A DNA stretch of 64,000 nucleotides from Clavaria fumosa (GCA_951802425.1 OX637804.1:1798001-1862000), one strand, 5' to 3'. Counted from the stretch's first letter, positions 9,509-22,542 are shown. Notes: generated by a model not told the origin, from the sequence alone. Made by a program: numbers and translations.

Positions 9509-12500
9509 ATGGCGAAAGGGCAGTCGCATTCTGCGACTACAACCACTCGGAAGAAACACCAAAAGAAAGCGAAGAAGGCTGAGGACCTACCTGGTCAGTC
9601 TAACGTCAAGAAGGAGAAAAAGAACAAGAAGGAACCACGGCCTAAAGTCTTCATTGCCCCCAAGAAACCTGCCCCGGTGCAAATTGATCCTTTGGAAACG
9701 TTTGGGCTGGTGCATCAGCTCTCCCCCGAGCTCATCGTGATCCTCCGGAAGCTTGGTAAGAAGGACGAAGTCACTAAAGCGAAAGCTCTGGAGGAGCTCC
9801 AGTCTCAGTACGTGGGTCAATGTCAGACGCAGGAATATGATAGCCGTCTGCTTTCTTCTCTCATTACTATGGTGCCAGCCTGGGTACGGCGATCTGTTGT
9901 CCGTATTCATGTCTCGAAGTGCATCTTATATTTTGACACGCAGATGCATCACTTTCCTTCCCTCTTCCTTCATCGTTCGAAACGGATACGTGCTCTTTCA
10001 GCAGCACTCCAATCTTCTTTTTTGCGTCTTGACAGCATGCATGACGCTATTTTCTCCTTTCTCCGTGATGTTGCCACCCGAGATCAACTCGAGGACGTGC
10101 TTGGTGCTTGGTGTTTAGCGGCTCATGATGTGGACCGTGCTGTCGCATTTCAGGCATCAGAGTCTTGGAAAAGCGCTGTTTCTCATCCGCAGGGGGTGAA
10201 TCTACAGCAAAATCTTCCTTCGCTTCTTTCTTTCATCCAAAGAGCACTGCTCGATCCACTTGCTCTTTATCTGTATTTCAATCCAGTTCAGACTCAGGTC
10301 GCGGACAACATACCAAACCCCCATGTCCCCCGCCACATATCGGCCAGTGTTGCGAAGCGAGAGCTTACGGAATCAAGTTCTTGGTCGAGAGGAGAATTAG
10401 AGGAAGAAACCGAGCAAGACAGGAAAGCCAGATTACGCGTCGGTGCAATGGGCGCACTGAAGTGGATCCTAGGTGTGTGAAGGTAGCCTTGTTCTGCATG
10501 GTCTCTCAGCAACACGCCAGATATTTGTGCTTCCATCGCCAACTTTGAATTTCCTGAGAATGTGATAGAGCTGCTTTCGAGTTCTGCCGTGTGGTCTTCT
10601 TTGCACAATGCAGAAAAGTCATCTTTTGCGGAGGTGGAGTGTTTTGGCTACAAGCAACCCACTGTCCGTAGATCGGCATGGTTGCTTTTGCACTCGCTCC
10701 TTAAGTTTCATAAGGGTTCGTCTTGCTTGCGCTTCGTAGTCATGTCATTTTGACTAGCTTTCGAAGACGTCGTGCCGTCGCTGCTCTCGGTTCTCAGCGT
10801 CGCGGTCTTACTGTCCGCTTGGTTGGAATTGGATACACTCGTGCAAAGCACAATGTGGCAACCTTTGTTGTTATTTTTGAAAGGTGACGCGAGACTCGTC
10901 TTTCTTATTTAATGTGCCCGGCTAAGTGCTCTCCAGGATTTCCTAGTGCTTGGGAACATGCAACTTTATTCAAGAGGCACCAGGACGAACTTGATTCTGA
11001 TGACGGAGAGTCTGAAACTACCCTCCAAATCCAGCTGTCGGTCTACCGTGAATTTCTGCGGTTTCTGGAATCCGGATGCGCTGGTTCTCCGTCACAAGGC
11101 TATCCAGTAGTAGTCATAATTCTATCGACAATACCTCCGTCGGTAAGTTGCCTTATCTTGACGGTCAATGCAATCGTTCTATTTTATTGATCCTGACTAC
11201 TTGATTAGATCCTAGGGGCACCAGTGGAGCCGCAAAATACGCCTCTGATAAATCTATTTGCGTCGTTCTGGGTTGCCTTAGATAGCCGTGCATTAAGCGC
11301 TCTAGATCGCGCTTCTGCATCAACAGCATTCTTATCTGCAGTTCTGGAATGTACGGTCTTCATCGCTCGCCGCTTTCTTGGTGAAGGTGCAGACCTGGCT
11401 TCGTCGGCTTATTGTTGCGAAGATTCTACAGAAGCAGCCGAACGATTGGTCACAGAGCAGATGCACCGCGTTTGGCAGGAGGCGTTCTCAATGCGACTAA
11501 ACGTCGAGGAACCCGTTATTGGAAAATTGCTTGCACAGCACCTGAAGTTATTGAGGTCCTGGAACGAAGGTTAAATTCAGCCAACCTCTCCTGTGTATCT
11601 GTGTTACTGAATCCGCCGTTTTTGCTCAGCCATCTGTTCATCATCATGGCGCAGTCTCGTATCGTCAGTCAGGAGTAAACTGCAAACAGGATCTACGATG
11701 CCGTCTCTCGTGACCGTGGTCCTAATGGAGTTTGAAAGACAATTTCAGGCCGAGCCAGAACTACAAGAATTCACTGCCTCCCTCATCAGCGAGATCATCG
11801 AATTTGCCCTTGCTCAGTGGGAAGATACACTTCGGGATGGTGCAGTCCATGGGCCTGCAATGACATTGACGAAGGTCATAGATGCTTTCGGAGATCATAT
11901 CTTCAGAAAACCTGACCTTGCGAGTGTGAGTCCGCTATGTGTATTCATCCCGCCGACCTATCCATGGTGCCCCTTTAGCGGACCGATGATTTAGTGACTC
12001 ACAACGCCAGTCGACTGTTGTTGGCCGCTCCGTCGTTGCTGTTGTCCTACCTCGCCCATCGTAATTCCGAAGAGCAGTGCCAGCAGCTATGGAACATCAT
12101 ACTCTTTAGCGTTGCGAATCAACCAGAGACAGCACAAACTGTTCTTGCGCCTATGTTAAATGCAGTACAACATGGCCCCTCTCAGGATACCTTTCCGCCA
12201 AGCAGCGGGCAGCTGGATGACATGGTCATAAATGCGGTTAGCAGCATTCTACAGCCCTTCCCCGAAAATGCACAGCTCTCCTTCGTTCAGAGCATCATGC
12301 GGGTGCCGCGTACGTCTTATATTTTTCTCAATTTAGATTCCACATTTATGATTTACTTTAGGTTCGTTCGTGTCTCCGAAAGGCTTGCAATCTGCCTTAG
12401 GAAAAATTGTTTCGGAGTTCTCTTTGTTAGTCGACCACGCCCTTCGCGGCGTCAGCGTGCAACTGCAACGTTTTACGTCTATCATGGACCTGGTAAACAT

Positions 12501-15500
12501 TGCGTTTGACCCGCAAAGTTTCCCGTTAGCTGCCGTCGATCTAGCTGGTTCCTTGTTGCCCGACATTGTTGCGCTAGCATACTTCTTACCCAGATGTTAT
12601 GATACGGCGCTGCCAGAACAGGCGTTCGTTGCGTCGCAACATTATTGGAACTCGTGGCTGCGACACGCTCCTGCGGATGTCAAGCATGTTGTGTTACCTC
12701 TCGTCAAAGATCTGCTGCGATCACTGCTTTGTGATACAGAGTATCAGCTGCCGTATGCAAATTCCTTCGTTCTTTCTGCCATTTGAACTCAAAAGCGCAT
12801 ATATTAGTGTGGAATACGTGCTTCAAGTGATTTCAGATGGTTGTCCTGGCCTTGATATCGTTTTCAACGATATTTTTCCTCCTCGTGAAGAATTTGATGC
12901 GATGCTGGACGAGCTACCCCCCGATGCCCTGCATGGAAGCCTGGCAGTTTTAGACCCGACTCTACCAATCAAATCTACGGTGCCAGATCTCGCGTCGACT
13001 TCTGTTGGATTTGACAATTGTGGTTATTCGACATATGCTCGTGTCGTCTCCGCTGTCTCGTCCGTATTCACCAAGGACAGACGGCAAGCGAAGGAGAATA
13101 CGTGGGCTCTGCGCCATATGATTGCTCTAAGTCTCTATGTTGACGACTTCTTGCTTGCTCAATCTGTGCGCAATCCAGTCTTCCAGGAACTTGCTCTTAA
13201 ATCTTCTGATCTGCTTGAGCTTCCAAGAGCGGTACATCAAACCATGATATACCTTCTGGCCTCCTCGGTTGATGAAGGCTGGCGTATGGCGATTGTTGAG
13301 GATGCAATCTCAGGTCGCTATTCTGGCAGTCCAGACTCCTCAAGCGGTTTTGTTCTCGATACAATCTCGCGTTGTGTATCTCGAAGAAGCACCAGAGAAT
13401 CTCGGATCATGCGTGTGGTTTTACAGCACATCTTGCGCAACGCAGATACGGCAGAGGCAGAGAAATGGATGATCCTCGCTAGAATGTTGGAGAAGCATGG
13501 TCAGTCATCCACCTGCACCTTCTTTGTTGCCTCATTCTCAGGGTAACGGTATGCGCAGCTCCACACGCTTGTATCTCGATCATGTCCATTGTGACCAATA
13601 TTGCTCCACACCTCCCTCGCCTCGTTCAGTTCCGCAATGAGTTTGCAGCGGGTCTCCTTGGTGTCTCTCAATCTGCGGTGAACTCTGCTGGTCTGGTGCT
13701 TTTGCAAAAATTGGCGGCCACTGCTCCAAGCCCCACCTCTGAGGTTGAATTCCTACCTCAACAGCGAGCTGTGAATCTTATGAAAACATGCCGTATGTGG
13801 TCCTTGTCGATTGACGACATGGATGAAGAAGTGGAGGGTGTGATGTTGCTGATCTTTGCGCATGTCGTGCCAGTGCTCCAGACAGTACCTGGTGCACATT
13901 GGGATTTCCTATTTGATGTCATCGAAACAAACCTAAAAGTAAGGCCATTCATTACCTCATCTTCGGATTTTGACTTGGCTGATGATGTCAAGGCATGCGA
14001 ATCTCTCGATGATTCGGACCTTGTCATGCTAGCAAGAACTCTTGATTTGATTCTTTACATAGAGGAATTCGCTGCATCAAGCGTATCCCTCGAGGAAAAT
14101 TGGAGCCAGCGCAGAAAAGCTGTCACTCTCGTCGTGGGGGACATTGTATCTCAACAAAACGGTGAGTGCAGAATTTGGGCATGCTCAGACGTATTCACAT
14201 TTCTACCAGATTCTGTCGGCACTTTTCTGCCACGTTCCACCTGTCGTAGGCTTGCATTACAGTTTCTCCTAGACCGTCCTGCATTCTTCCTTAATGGGCA
14301 CTCCTTGTCGAATGCAAGTTCAGATTTCTTTAATTTCACAGATTTGGCTGAAAAATTGTGTACACTAGATGTGCCACTTATTACTTGATCCCTTGCCCGA
14401 TGTGCAAATACTGGGATACCAACTCCTCCAACATGCTGCAAGAACACGTACTGAAGACTTGGTCATTGAAGCTGGTCTTGACACTGATGCAACATTCAAA
14501 GCGGAGCTTCCATTCAGTCTAATTGAAATAATACAGGAGGATCATCAATTAGGTGATGATCTGGGAAGAAATGAACAGGTTTGTGAAATGACCCTTTGTT
14601 GCGAACCGCATTCATATTTCTGGAATACAGGGATTACTGTTTTCATGGCTATTGAGTTGGATGCTTGTATTCGACTCATTTTCAAACGCGGTACCTAAAA
14701 GCTCCTCTTTCGTTGCTTTCATGAATCGCTCACGAGTTTGCAGTCTCTCAAAGTGAAGTCGCATTACGTCGATCAACTCCGGAGATTGGACATTGTACCG
14801 GCACACTTCATACCGACTGTCTTTCATCTGCTACAGCTATACGAAGGCAGTCTTAGAACTTTCAAGTTGGATATATGGGCTGTTGACGAGTTCTGTATCC
14901 AGTGTAAGAATTTTCCATTATTGACACGCGCCGATCCACTACACGTTTCAACAGACTCCGAACCCAACTCGCTGTTGAGTAACCGGCTTTTAGCTGCTCA
15001 TCTCTATTATCAAGCGCTCTCTACCATCCCTTCGATCATCCGGTCATGGCTGAATGACTGCAAGGACAAGCAACTGTCTTCGACGGTCATTGCGTACACT
15101 TCTCAGCATTTCTCGCCCATGATTATCAAATCTGAGTTGTCGCGAGTGAAGAGTCCGGAAGGAGCTGCCGAGCTGGCAGATGAAAATCTGACCATCAAAG
15201 TTTTGAGCACTATTAATGAAGTCACGGCATCATACCTCGTGGACGAGCACCTTTTGGAAATCGGCTTGAAGCTGCCTGCAGATTGGCCGCTCCACAACAT
15301 AGAGTTGAGGGAGAAGAGAGTTGCAGTCGACACACTCAGATGGAGGGCTTGGATGCTTGGAGTCCAGCAAATTTTTTGGTCTCAGGTGATCCCTCTTTTG
15401 ACTCTTCTACCGCGGACTGACACATTCATTTGATGAAGAATGGCCACATAGTTGATGGACTCTCCCTATTCAAGAAGAATGTCTCGCTGCACTTCCAGGG

Positions 15501-15779
15501 TCAGGCAGAGTGTGCCATATGCTACTCGTTGCGTTTTCCAACTCCTTAGTTTCCCCAACCAACTTACTGACATCAGGCCGCAGAATCATAAACGTTACGG
15601 ACTTCAGCCTTCCCAAAAAGCCATGCAAGACCTGCAAAAATCGCTTCCATCTGGCTTGTTTGTACAAGGTAATACTGTTGGTCACGAACTGCTGCATCAA
15701 TAGATTCTGACAAGTTTCACAGTGGTTTAGCACCAGTCACTCTTCGAGCTGTCCCCTGTGTCGCTCAGATTTCATATAG
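9509..15779 (+). CDS. LTN1: Listerin/Ltn1, RING E3 ligase of ribosome-associated quality control
   Basis: Giant HEAT-repeat E3 that ubiquitinates nascent chains on stalled 60S subunits. The N terminus is basic (KKHQKKAKK, KKEKKNKKEPRPK) and reaches the conserved core LRKLGKKDEVTKAKALEELQ. Long alpha-helical exons follow through about 15,430 with roughly a dozen short introns. The C-terminal RING is split by introns: GQAECAICYS, then IINVTDFSLPKKPCKTCKNR with FHLACLYK, then WFSTSHSSSCPLCRSDFI and stop TAG 15777-15779. All RING ligands are visible (CAIC, CKTC, HLAC, CPLC). The total of about 1,800-1,900 residues fits the family. The ATG at 9509 lies just after the divergent promoter with RPS26. 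Confidence 0.94.
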
Positions 15780-16204
15780 ACCTTTCAGACTCATAGGAAG
15801 CCACAACCTCAATATCTGTGTATTAGTAAACACCAATAGATGGGTCCTCATTGTGAGCATACAGTGCATTGCCTGAGCATTGTATTGCAGATGTGGTTAG
15901 TAGCCCTAAGTATTTGTAATAAGCTAAGAACATGTTCATTTGTGAGTCTGCAACAAGACAAACTGGGTCTCGTGTTGGGGAATTTGGAGAGATGGTGACA
16001 TAACATTGCTCATGTAACTTTTATTATTTAGACATTGAAATCTAGACATCATCTGTGAACATTTTATTCACTAGATGCCTTGATGTATTTGGGACCTGTG
16101 ATACACATCACGCTGATCACACTGATTCACAGCAGATGACAAGTCACATGCACGTCAAACGCGTTATCGGCATTGCCTCAACCACTTCCACTCATCTGTG
16201 AGCA
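15780..16204. other. Intergenic between LTN1 and CTP synthase; nothing recognised
   Basis: 425 bp of LTN1 3' end and CTP synthase promoter. No open frame or repeat that I can support. Confidence 0.5.
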
Positions 16205-18679
16205 ATGACAAAGTATATCATTGTATGCGGAGGCGTCGTCAGTGGGATTGGCAAAGGCGTCATTGGTACGACCAAGCAATCACTATAATGTCGGGCTTAT
16301 CTCGGTTTCATAGCCTCTTCAACCGGCCTGCTGTTGAAGACAACAGGCCTGAAAGTCACTTCCATCAAGATAGACCCGTACATGAATATAGATGCAGGCA
16401 CCATGCGCCCAACAGAGCATGGTGAGCGCGTGCATGAAGCGTTCATTCGCCGAATCGATTTGTCCATCGGTGTTTGGTAGGCGAAGTTTACGTCCTCAAC
16501 GATGGAGGCGAGGTAGATCTAGACCTGGGAAATTACGAACGCTACTTGGATGTCACGCTCTCGCGCGACAATAACATTACCACAGGCAAAATATACCGGG
16601 AAGTCATCGAGAAAGAGGTGTGCTCCTCCAAAGTCTTCCGTTGCCGCGACTCTGATTAAGTTCCAGCGTAAAGGGGAATACCTCGGGAAGACGGTACAGG
16701 TTGGCGTTACACCTTCTCGTCAAACCATGGTCTGTTCCTATGTTGCTGGCCTCGCAGATCGTGCCACATGTCACAAACGCGATTCAAGATTGGATAGAGC
16801 GCGTCTCTAAAATCCCAGTGGACGATACTGAAGACCAGCCTGATGTTTGCATCGTGGAGGTTCGCCCCATGTTGCTGTTCAGCATTCCGGGCGCGTTTGA
16901 AGTGAGGATTGACTTCCTCTGCTCTCACGTCAGCTCGGAGGCACAGTCGGCGACATCGAGTCCGCCCCTTTTGTCGAAGCTATGCGCCAATTCCAGTTTC
17001 GTGTCGGCTATGACAACTTCGCTTTGATCCATGTGTCTTTGGTTCCCGATATCAATGGAGAGCAAAAAACAAAGCCAACGCAGACCACCGTCCACGCTTT
17101 AAGAGGGCTTGGACTTCTGCCAGATCTGGTGCGCTTCGTTGATCTTACGGTCCTTACCTTCTCGTTGCGCTGATGCGGCGTAGATTGCTTGCCGTTTAGT
17201 GGTTCCTCAGCCCCTCCAAAAGGCCACCAAGGACAAAATATCCATGTTCTGCCATGTGTCCTCTGAGCAAGTTTTCGGCATTCACGACCTCTCCTCCATA
17301 TATCATGTCCCATTGCTTCTCGAGGCCCAAGGCATTGTGCCTTACTTGCAGAAGCGATTGAACTTACACAAGCTAGACATATCCCAAGCCATGCGAGATC
17401 GTGGCTTATCTTTGGGTCAACGTTGGAAGGCTATGACAAAGGGGTATGCCCTCGTTGCTATGACGTCTTTTTTTTAGAGTTATGAGTCGTTGCATTTTTG
17501 CAGGCAAGAAAGACTTTTTGACACTGTCAACGTAGCCTTGGTGGGAAAATACACAGACTTAAAGGACTCATATATGTCTGTCATCAAAGCCTTGGAGCAC
17601 TCAGCTTTTCGCGTGCACCGAAAACTGCTCATAAACGTGAGTTTGGGTTTGAAGTTTAGTTGGAACTTAGGGCTTACCATCGACTGTTGAGTGGGTCGAC
17701 TCTTCTGACCTTGAACCAGAGACGCAAGAAACAAATCCTGCTAAGTATCATGACGCTTGGAGAGCTGTGGTAGGAGCAGGGTGTGTTTCCATCATTCGTG
17801 CTTCGAATTCCCTTCGGCGTGACTTTCCGTTCTGTCTGCAGTGGTATCCTTGTTCCTGGTGGTTTTGGATCCCGGGGAACAGAGGGTATGATTTCAGCAA
17901 TTAAATGGGCTCGGGATCAGAAGGTTCCTTTCCTTGGTATCTGTCTTGGCTTTCAACTGGCTGTTATCGAATGGGCTCGGAGCGTGCTCAGCATCCCTAG
18001 TGCGTCGTTGCCTTGCATGCGTGTGACCAAAGAATACATGCTCTAATGTCTGCAGATGCGACTTCAACCGAGTTCAAAGAGGATACTGACTCCCCCTTGA
18101 TCATCTACATGCCAGAAGTGTCTAAAACACACATGGGTGGCACCATGCGTCTTGGGCTCCGACCAACGGTGTTCGAGCCCGACACAGAGATGTGGTCAAT
18201 ATGCCGGAAGTTGTACGGCGGCTCATCTGTGGTTTGGGAACGACATCGGCATCGCTATGAGGTGAATCCAGACTTTGTAGACAGGCTGCAGACGAGTGGC
18301 CTCTCCTTCGTCGGGAAGGACGAAAAGGGGGAACGAATGCAAATCTTGGAATTCCGTGGTGCGTGCAATTTCGGATCACCATTGACGAAATTTGCGCCGT
18401 CGAGCGGCTCACTGCAACCGCACAATGACAGATCACCCGTTCTTTGTCGGGCTGCAGGCCCACCCGGAGTTCTGCACTCGGCCTCTGAACCCGTCTCCGC
18501 CGTTCCTCGGCTTCGTGGCGGCTTCGTGTGGGGGCTCGGTTCTAGAAGAGCAACTGGAAGCGCAGCTTTCGACTTACAAGCCCCCGCATCCTCATCACGC
18601 TATGCTTAGCGAAGCTGCCCTGCGGTCAAGCTGTGTGGTCTCGGAACGTGTGATGGTGAATGGAGATCGCGACAGTTGA
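16205..18679 (+). CDS. URA7: CTP synthase
   Basis: Makes CTP from UTP, ATP and glutamine. ATG 16205 opens [20 protein letters not shown], the synthetase P-loop region. Next come [45 protein letters not shown] and [19 protein letters not shown], separated by small introns. The amidotransferase half has [20 protein letters not shown], the nucleophile loop [21 protein letters not shown] and QAHPEF with the catalytic His-Glu. It ends [12 protein letters not shown] plus a 40-residue tail (stop 18677-18679). At least eight introns; acceptors and donors are canonical where checked (for example the GTGTGC intron before [11 protein letters not shown]). Confidence 0.95.
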
Positions 18680-18898
18680 GATACAACACGAGCTTGCTTG
18701 GTTTCCTGCCTGTACTGAGATAAAAAGTGAAGAAGTGATTGCTCGACGAATCTTAGCGCATCACGGTGACCATGAAAGAACAAGAGACACTTCGGAAGCG
18801 GTTTAGTCTTCTGGCTTTGTTCCCCAAACGCATGCTGGCTGAACAAGCCCGCCACCTTTCATGAACGCTCAGCAGTACACGTGACTTCCACGCGATCG

Positions 18899-19555
18899 AT
18901 GATCAGCAGCTTCGAAATGGAAAGAGACCAGGAAGTTTTATGGTTCAACGAGCGTCTCACCCATGTTCAGGTTAGTGGTCTTGCCCTTCCTGGACTTTGT
19001 TGGGCTTGCCGTTGTCTTTTCAGCGATTTACGCGGCCACATTTCTTTTCGCCTATGGCACTCGATCCATGGCGTCAGAACATTGAGACAACCAGTCTTGG
19101 TACGAAGTTCGGCACCACTCGCTGTCTAACGACACATGCGTCATGATGTTGAAAATATCCAACTCCATCCGCGTACCTCAGACCTTGTCCAACAACCTTA
19201 CTGTGACGGCCAGAGACTTCCTACTCGTCCAGTCTCCGCGTCCACCTCTGTGTCCACAGCAATCATCAGTGACTGGACAGGTTGCGGTTATCACTGTACG
19301 GGCGGTCACTGCCAAGGCTTTGACACCTGCACCGCCCCGTAAATGCATCGATGGTGCTGGTTGCGGCAACACTGGCACTGGGTGCCAAAAATTTACTTGA
19401 CGGACTATCCTCAGCACCCGCACCGCCAATAACGCCGTCTTCAAGACAACGACCAAGTATACATGTTTGTGGCTGAGTCTGAGCGCATCGCTGAAGCCGA
19501 TGGTCTTCTCGTTCCCGAACAAGAGAGTACGCTCAGGCACCCAAGTCCCCGCTGA
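18899..19555 (+). CDS. Weakly supported small multi-exon gene
   Basis: A CACGTG at 18878-18883 lies just before an ATG at 18899 (MISSFEMERDQEVLWFNERL THVQ). A GTTAGT..TTCAG intron (18968-19021 region) would join it to RFTRPHFFSPMALDPWRQNI ETTSL. Further candidate exons contain VTARDFLLVQSPRPP and Pro-rich ALTPAPP/APAPPITPSS, ending VAESERIAEADGLLVPEQES and stop at 19553-19555. I do not recognise a family, and the joins after the second exon are guesses. It could be a decayed gene. Confidence 0.3.
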
Positions 19556-21019
19556 TAACCTCTCGGGTTCAGAATGGCGAACAGTGACTATCTCATGGAG
19601 AAGCTATAAGGTTCATAGTTGCGCTGCTCACTGTTGTAAATTGACAGCCTGAGCATTGTCGGTCTTCCGTGAGCATGGCATCTACTTGTTGGTATGCGGC
19701 GCGCAGGCTCGGAACGGTTGCAGCAAATTATGTCTCATGACATTCTGACGCTCACATCATGCCTGGACATAATAATCTATTCTTTTAAAAAGGAGCGGTT
19801 GAAATTTGGCATGCCAAGATATCAGGTTACATACGCACGGGTAGGTAGTTGCCGGCCGCCTACATGACAGCCGGATGATGGGTCATAAGGTGAACAACAC
19901 AACGGTTCCACGAGAAGGGTGGTTCACGAGCCCGACTCTACAAATTTACAATAAGAAATAAGAAAAATGTCGAAAGGGAGTCGCTCCCGCGGCTCCTTCG
20001 AAGTTCACACCGCCTAATCAAGTTTTTGCTGCAAATGAACCAAATGGGGCATCGACAGTACCCGAACGCCGTCGAGTCTGGTGACCTTGTTCATCTCATC
20101 TCTCACTTGGCAAAAGGCTCCAGCCAGACGGTCCCGCGCAGCTCCTTAAGGCCATCTGGATTAAACTGGTCTGTCGACGATCTAGAAAGATAGCGGGAAC
20201 TGGGTGCTCAGAAGCTGCGCCACCAAATCAGTATCGACAATACTCTTTGGATAGCGCTTACTCCCTGAGACCAGCCAGGAGGTATCAGAGTATCACTTGC
20301 CCACACAATGTCAACCGCTCAAAAAGCGCCTTGGGCGGCGACGTCAGACTCAGGGGCACTAAAAGCAGTCGCATTTTCCCCGTGCCCTGGCTGATCCTCC
20401 ACAGTTGGGGTGATGGTTGTGATAGAGACCCGTTCCTGCGCAAAGCGTTCACAATCCAGTTTAGGAAGTCGTCAAGGTACTTTGCCCCTTGCAAGCGATA
20501 ACGTATGGCACCACTTGTTTTGAAAGGGAATAATCGTCGTCGATTGGTCCCGAGGGCAGAAGTGGCGCCCGTTCTTTGGCGCTTGAAGAGCGACAATGTG
20601 AGGAGATTTGGCGGATTGCTCCATCTCGCGTTGAGCAGTCAGGTTGTGTCTCCAATAACGTGCAACTTGTTGACCTTTGCAAATTTGGTGCTCCCGGATG
20701 AGTTTGGGGACATATTTGGCTGACCCCTTTCTCGGCGGCTGTTGGTTATGTTGGTAACGAACGAAGTAGGTGGTAAAGATAAGGACTTGCGCCACTTACC
20801 CGCTCTTTTGTTGAGATAAGACGGTGAAGTCTAAACAATTCGCTTGGGAGCATCCAAGGTATTCCACTTAGCCAGAAGCACAATGAATACTCGTCGTTAA
20901 AAATGACTTCGTAGTAATACAAACCCTACACAAACCCAGTTTCTTTTTGACCTTCGTGAATAAGCTATTGTCATCAGTACTGTCGTTCAAAATAGCGATC
21001 CAATGGCACTACATACTAT
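19556..21019. other. 1.46-kb stretch without a supported gene
   Basis: Several 60-107-codon frames on both strands overlap at 20,250-20,800. On the minus strand one reads KYVPKLIREHQICKGQQVAR followed by YWRHNLTAQREMEQSAK, and a later one reads YLDDFLNWIVNALRRNG; these look protein-like but are interrupted by stops. A decayed gene on the minus strand is possible; no family is assigned. Confidence 0.35.
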
Positions 21020-21854
21020 TCATGAACCATACTTCCTTTTTATGGCCTGCCACGCGGCAGCGGCTGCAGGATAGCGTAAAACAAAGGATGTCATTTCTTG
21101 CTCATTGATGCGGTTGATGTCAACCCGGTTCCAGTAGCGCGTGAGAACGAAGAGGATATCTTGAGCGTCATGTTCTGTACCGCGGCTGTGGACACGAGAA
21201 TCAGTCGACGAGTGTGGGGCTCTTAATACGCCACTTACATGACCCAGGCATTCATCTTGGCTCGGATGAATTCAGAGACCGTCAAGAACGGTATGCCATG
21301 GAGTCTCATGACCTTGGCGTCATTTAAACGACGCGGACCCTCTTCGCCGGCGGGCAAAACCTCAATCTGGCGCCGATGCAGAAGAGGGGGGGAGGGAGTT
21401 GGGAGAGCGAGAGTCGTGCTGAGTGTGATGAAGGAAAATGCTATGCCGTTGTGCTCACTTCTACAGGAGGCACGACGCGTCGATACATGGTATGAAGCCT
21501 GCAAGGGAGGTCAGAAGCTCCCATGGGTTCTGGAGGTAAGGAGAAGAAGCAGACCGGTTCGTCCACGGAGACTGTGTGACGGTGAAGTCCGTGTTACCGG
21601 CGAGCGCGTCTCGTACCCGGCGAAAAGGATGAGTATTCCCCCCTTCAGCGATGCAATAAATTTCCTAGACAGCACAATAATACATTTGTCAGATGCGGGA
21701 CGGGGGGAACGTGTTATTGACGCACGTCGCATTGTGGAGTGTTGGCGAGCACCGCAGGGACAATGGTGCCATGAAATGCATGGGGCACACCTGAGTGGGT
21801 CAGGAGAATTGAGAGTGCTGAAGCAGCTTGCAGGATGGCTCCGGTTGCGAGCAT
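21020..21854 (-). CDS. Conserved fungal nucleotidyltransferase-like protein
   Basis: From ATG 21854: MLATGAILQAASALSILLTH, SGVPHAFHGTIVPAVLANTP QCD; then an intron-interrupted section with EGGNTHPFRRVRDALAG and FTVTQSPWTNR; a splice to LHTMYRRVVPPVE; a GTGAGC..CGCCAG intron; IEVLPAGEEGPRRLNDAKVM, GIPFLTVSEFIRAKMNAWVI; a GTAAGT intron (phase 2); RGTEHDAQDILFVLTRYWNR, ending WQAIKRKYGS with stop 21020-21022. The layout (an early AxxxHG-like segment, a central IEVLPAGEEGPRR strand and a C-terminal helical region) resembles a common group of mushroom hypothetical proteins with a nucleotidyltransferase-like fold. Catalytic function is not established, and the reading frame between 21,640 and 21,760 needs an unresolved small intron. 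Confidence 0.72.
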
Positions 21855-22542
21855 GTTCGATTGGCAATGGTGGTTAAGCACAAGGTATGGTACCTTTATA
21901 TACCAAAATCATTTGGAGAGTGACGCACGGCATGAGCGCACAAGAGAGTCTGAACAGGATAGGTCGTAAACCGAATGCGGGATATAAACGGCATGTCATT
22001 TTTTCCCCGGAAGGACTTCTGGACACGGTCGAGACCCATAAGAAGAAAAAGCAGCCCATACCGAGGAAGAATATTTGTTAGATCAGCTCCAAGGATGCTG
22101 CTGCCCCACGCTGCTAACTTGAGGCCGAGAGCAGCTTCCTTACATCACATCCTTTTTGACGAACCTGACACGCGAAATAAATGGAAGAAAAAAAAACACA
22201 TTTGGACGTAAGTAGAACATGGTTACGCTGGTGAAAGACACGATCAGAACATCGATGCAAAGCATGGCGACAAAAACGGACAGATGACCGGAATACTGAT
22301 GGCAGAACTGTGCCTTGTGGATTGTCTTTTTGACGCGTTGGTGAGTTAAAAACCCCCGCTGGGAATCTCTATGGGTGACGGCTGCACAAATGCCTCGCGC
22401 GGGTTTGATGGAATGCGATGATAACGTAATTGGATGTTACGTAAGTCCTTACGTAATTTTCACAATAGCGTCACTCACAAGTCACACCCCTCCGCACGCG
22501 TCGTTGGCTGAGCGGCTGAGCAGCGCGTCTGGCTCTCTTCGC
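21855..22542. other. Intergenic with divergent promoters; nothing else recognised
   Basis: 688 bp between the nucleotidyltransferase-like gene (-) and MRS2 (+). The 22,160-22,200 segment is purine-rich. The twin TTACGTAA sites near the right end are listed separately. Confidence 0.5.
22437..22456. promoter_or_regulatory. Twin TTACGTAA (bZIP-type) sites
   Basis: TTACGTAA occurs at 22437-22444 and 22449-22456, giving a 20-bp near-palindrome about 90 bp before the MRS2 start. TTACGTAA is the classical site of Yap-family bZIP stress regulators in yeast; a role here is inferred. Confidence 0.35.

Noticed and set aside
20505..20723. + strand frame with LVLPDEFGDIFG recalling an SNF2 helicase segment
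   Set aside because: Only one short motif, on the strand opposite to the other protein-like segments; no neighbouring helicase motifs.
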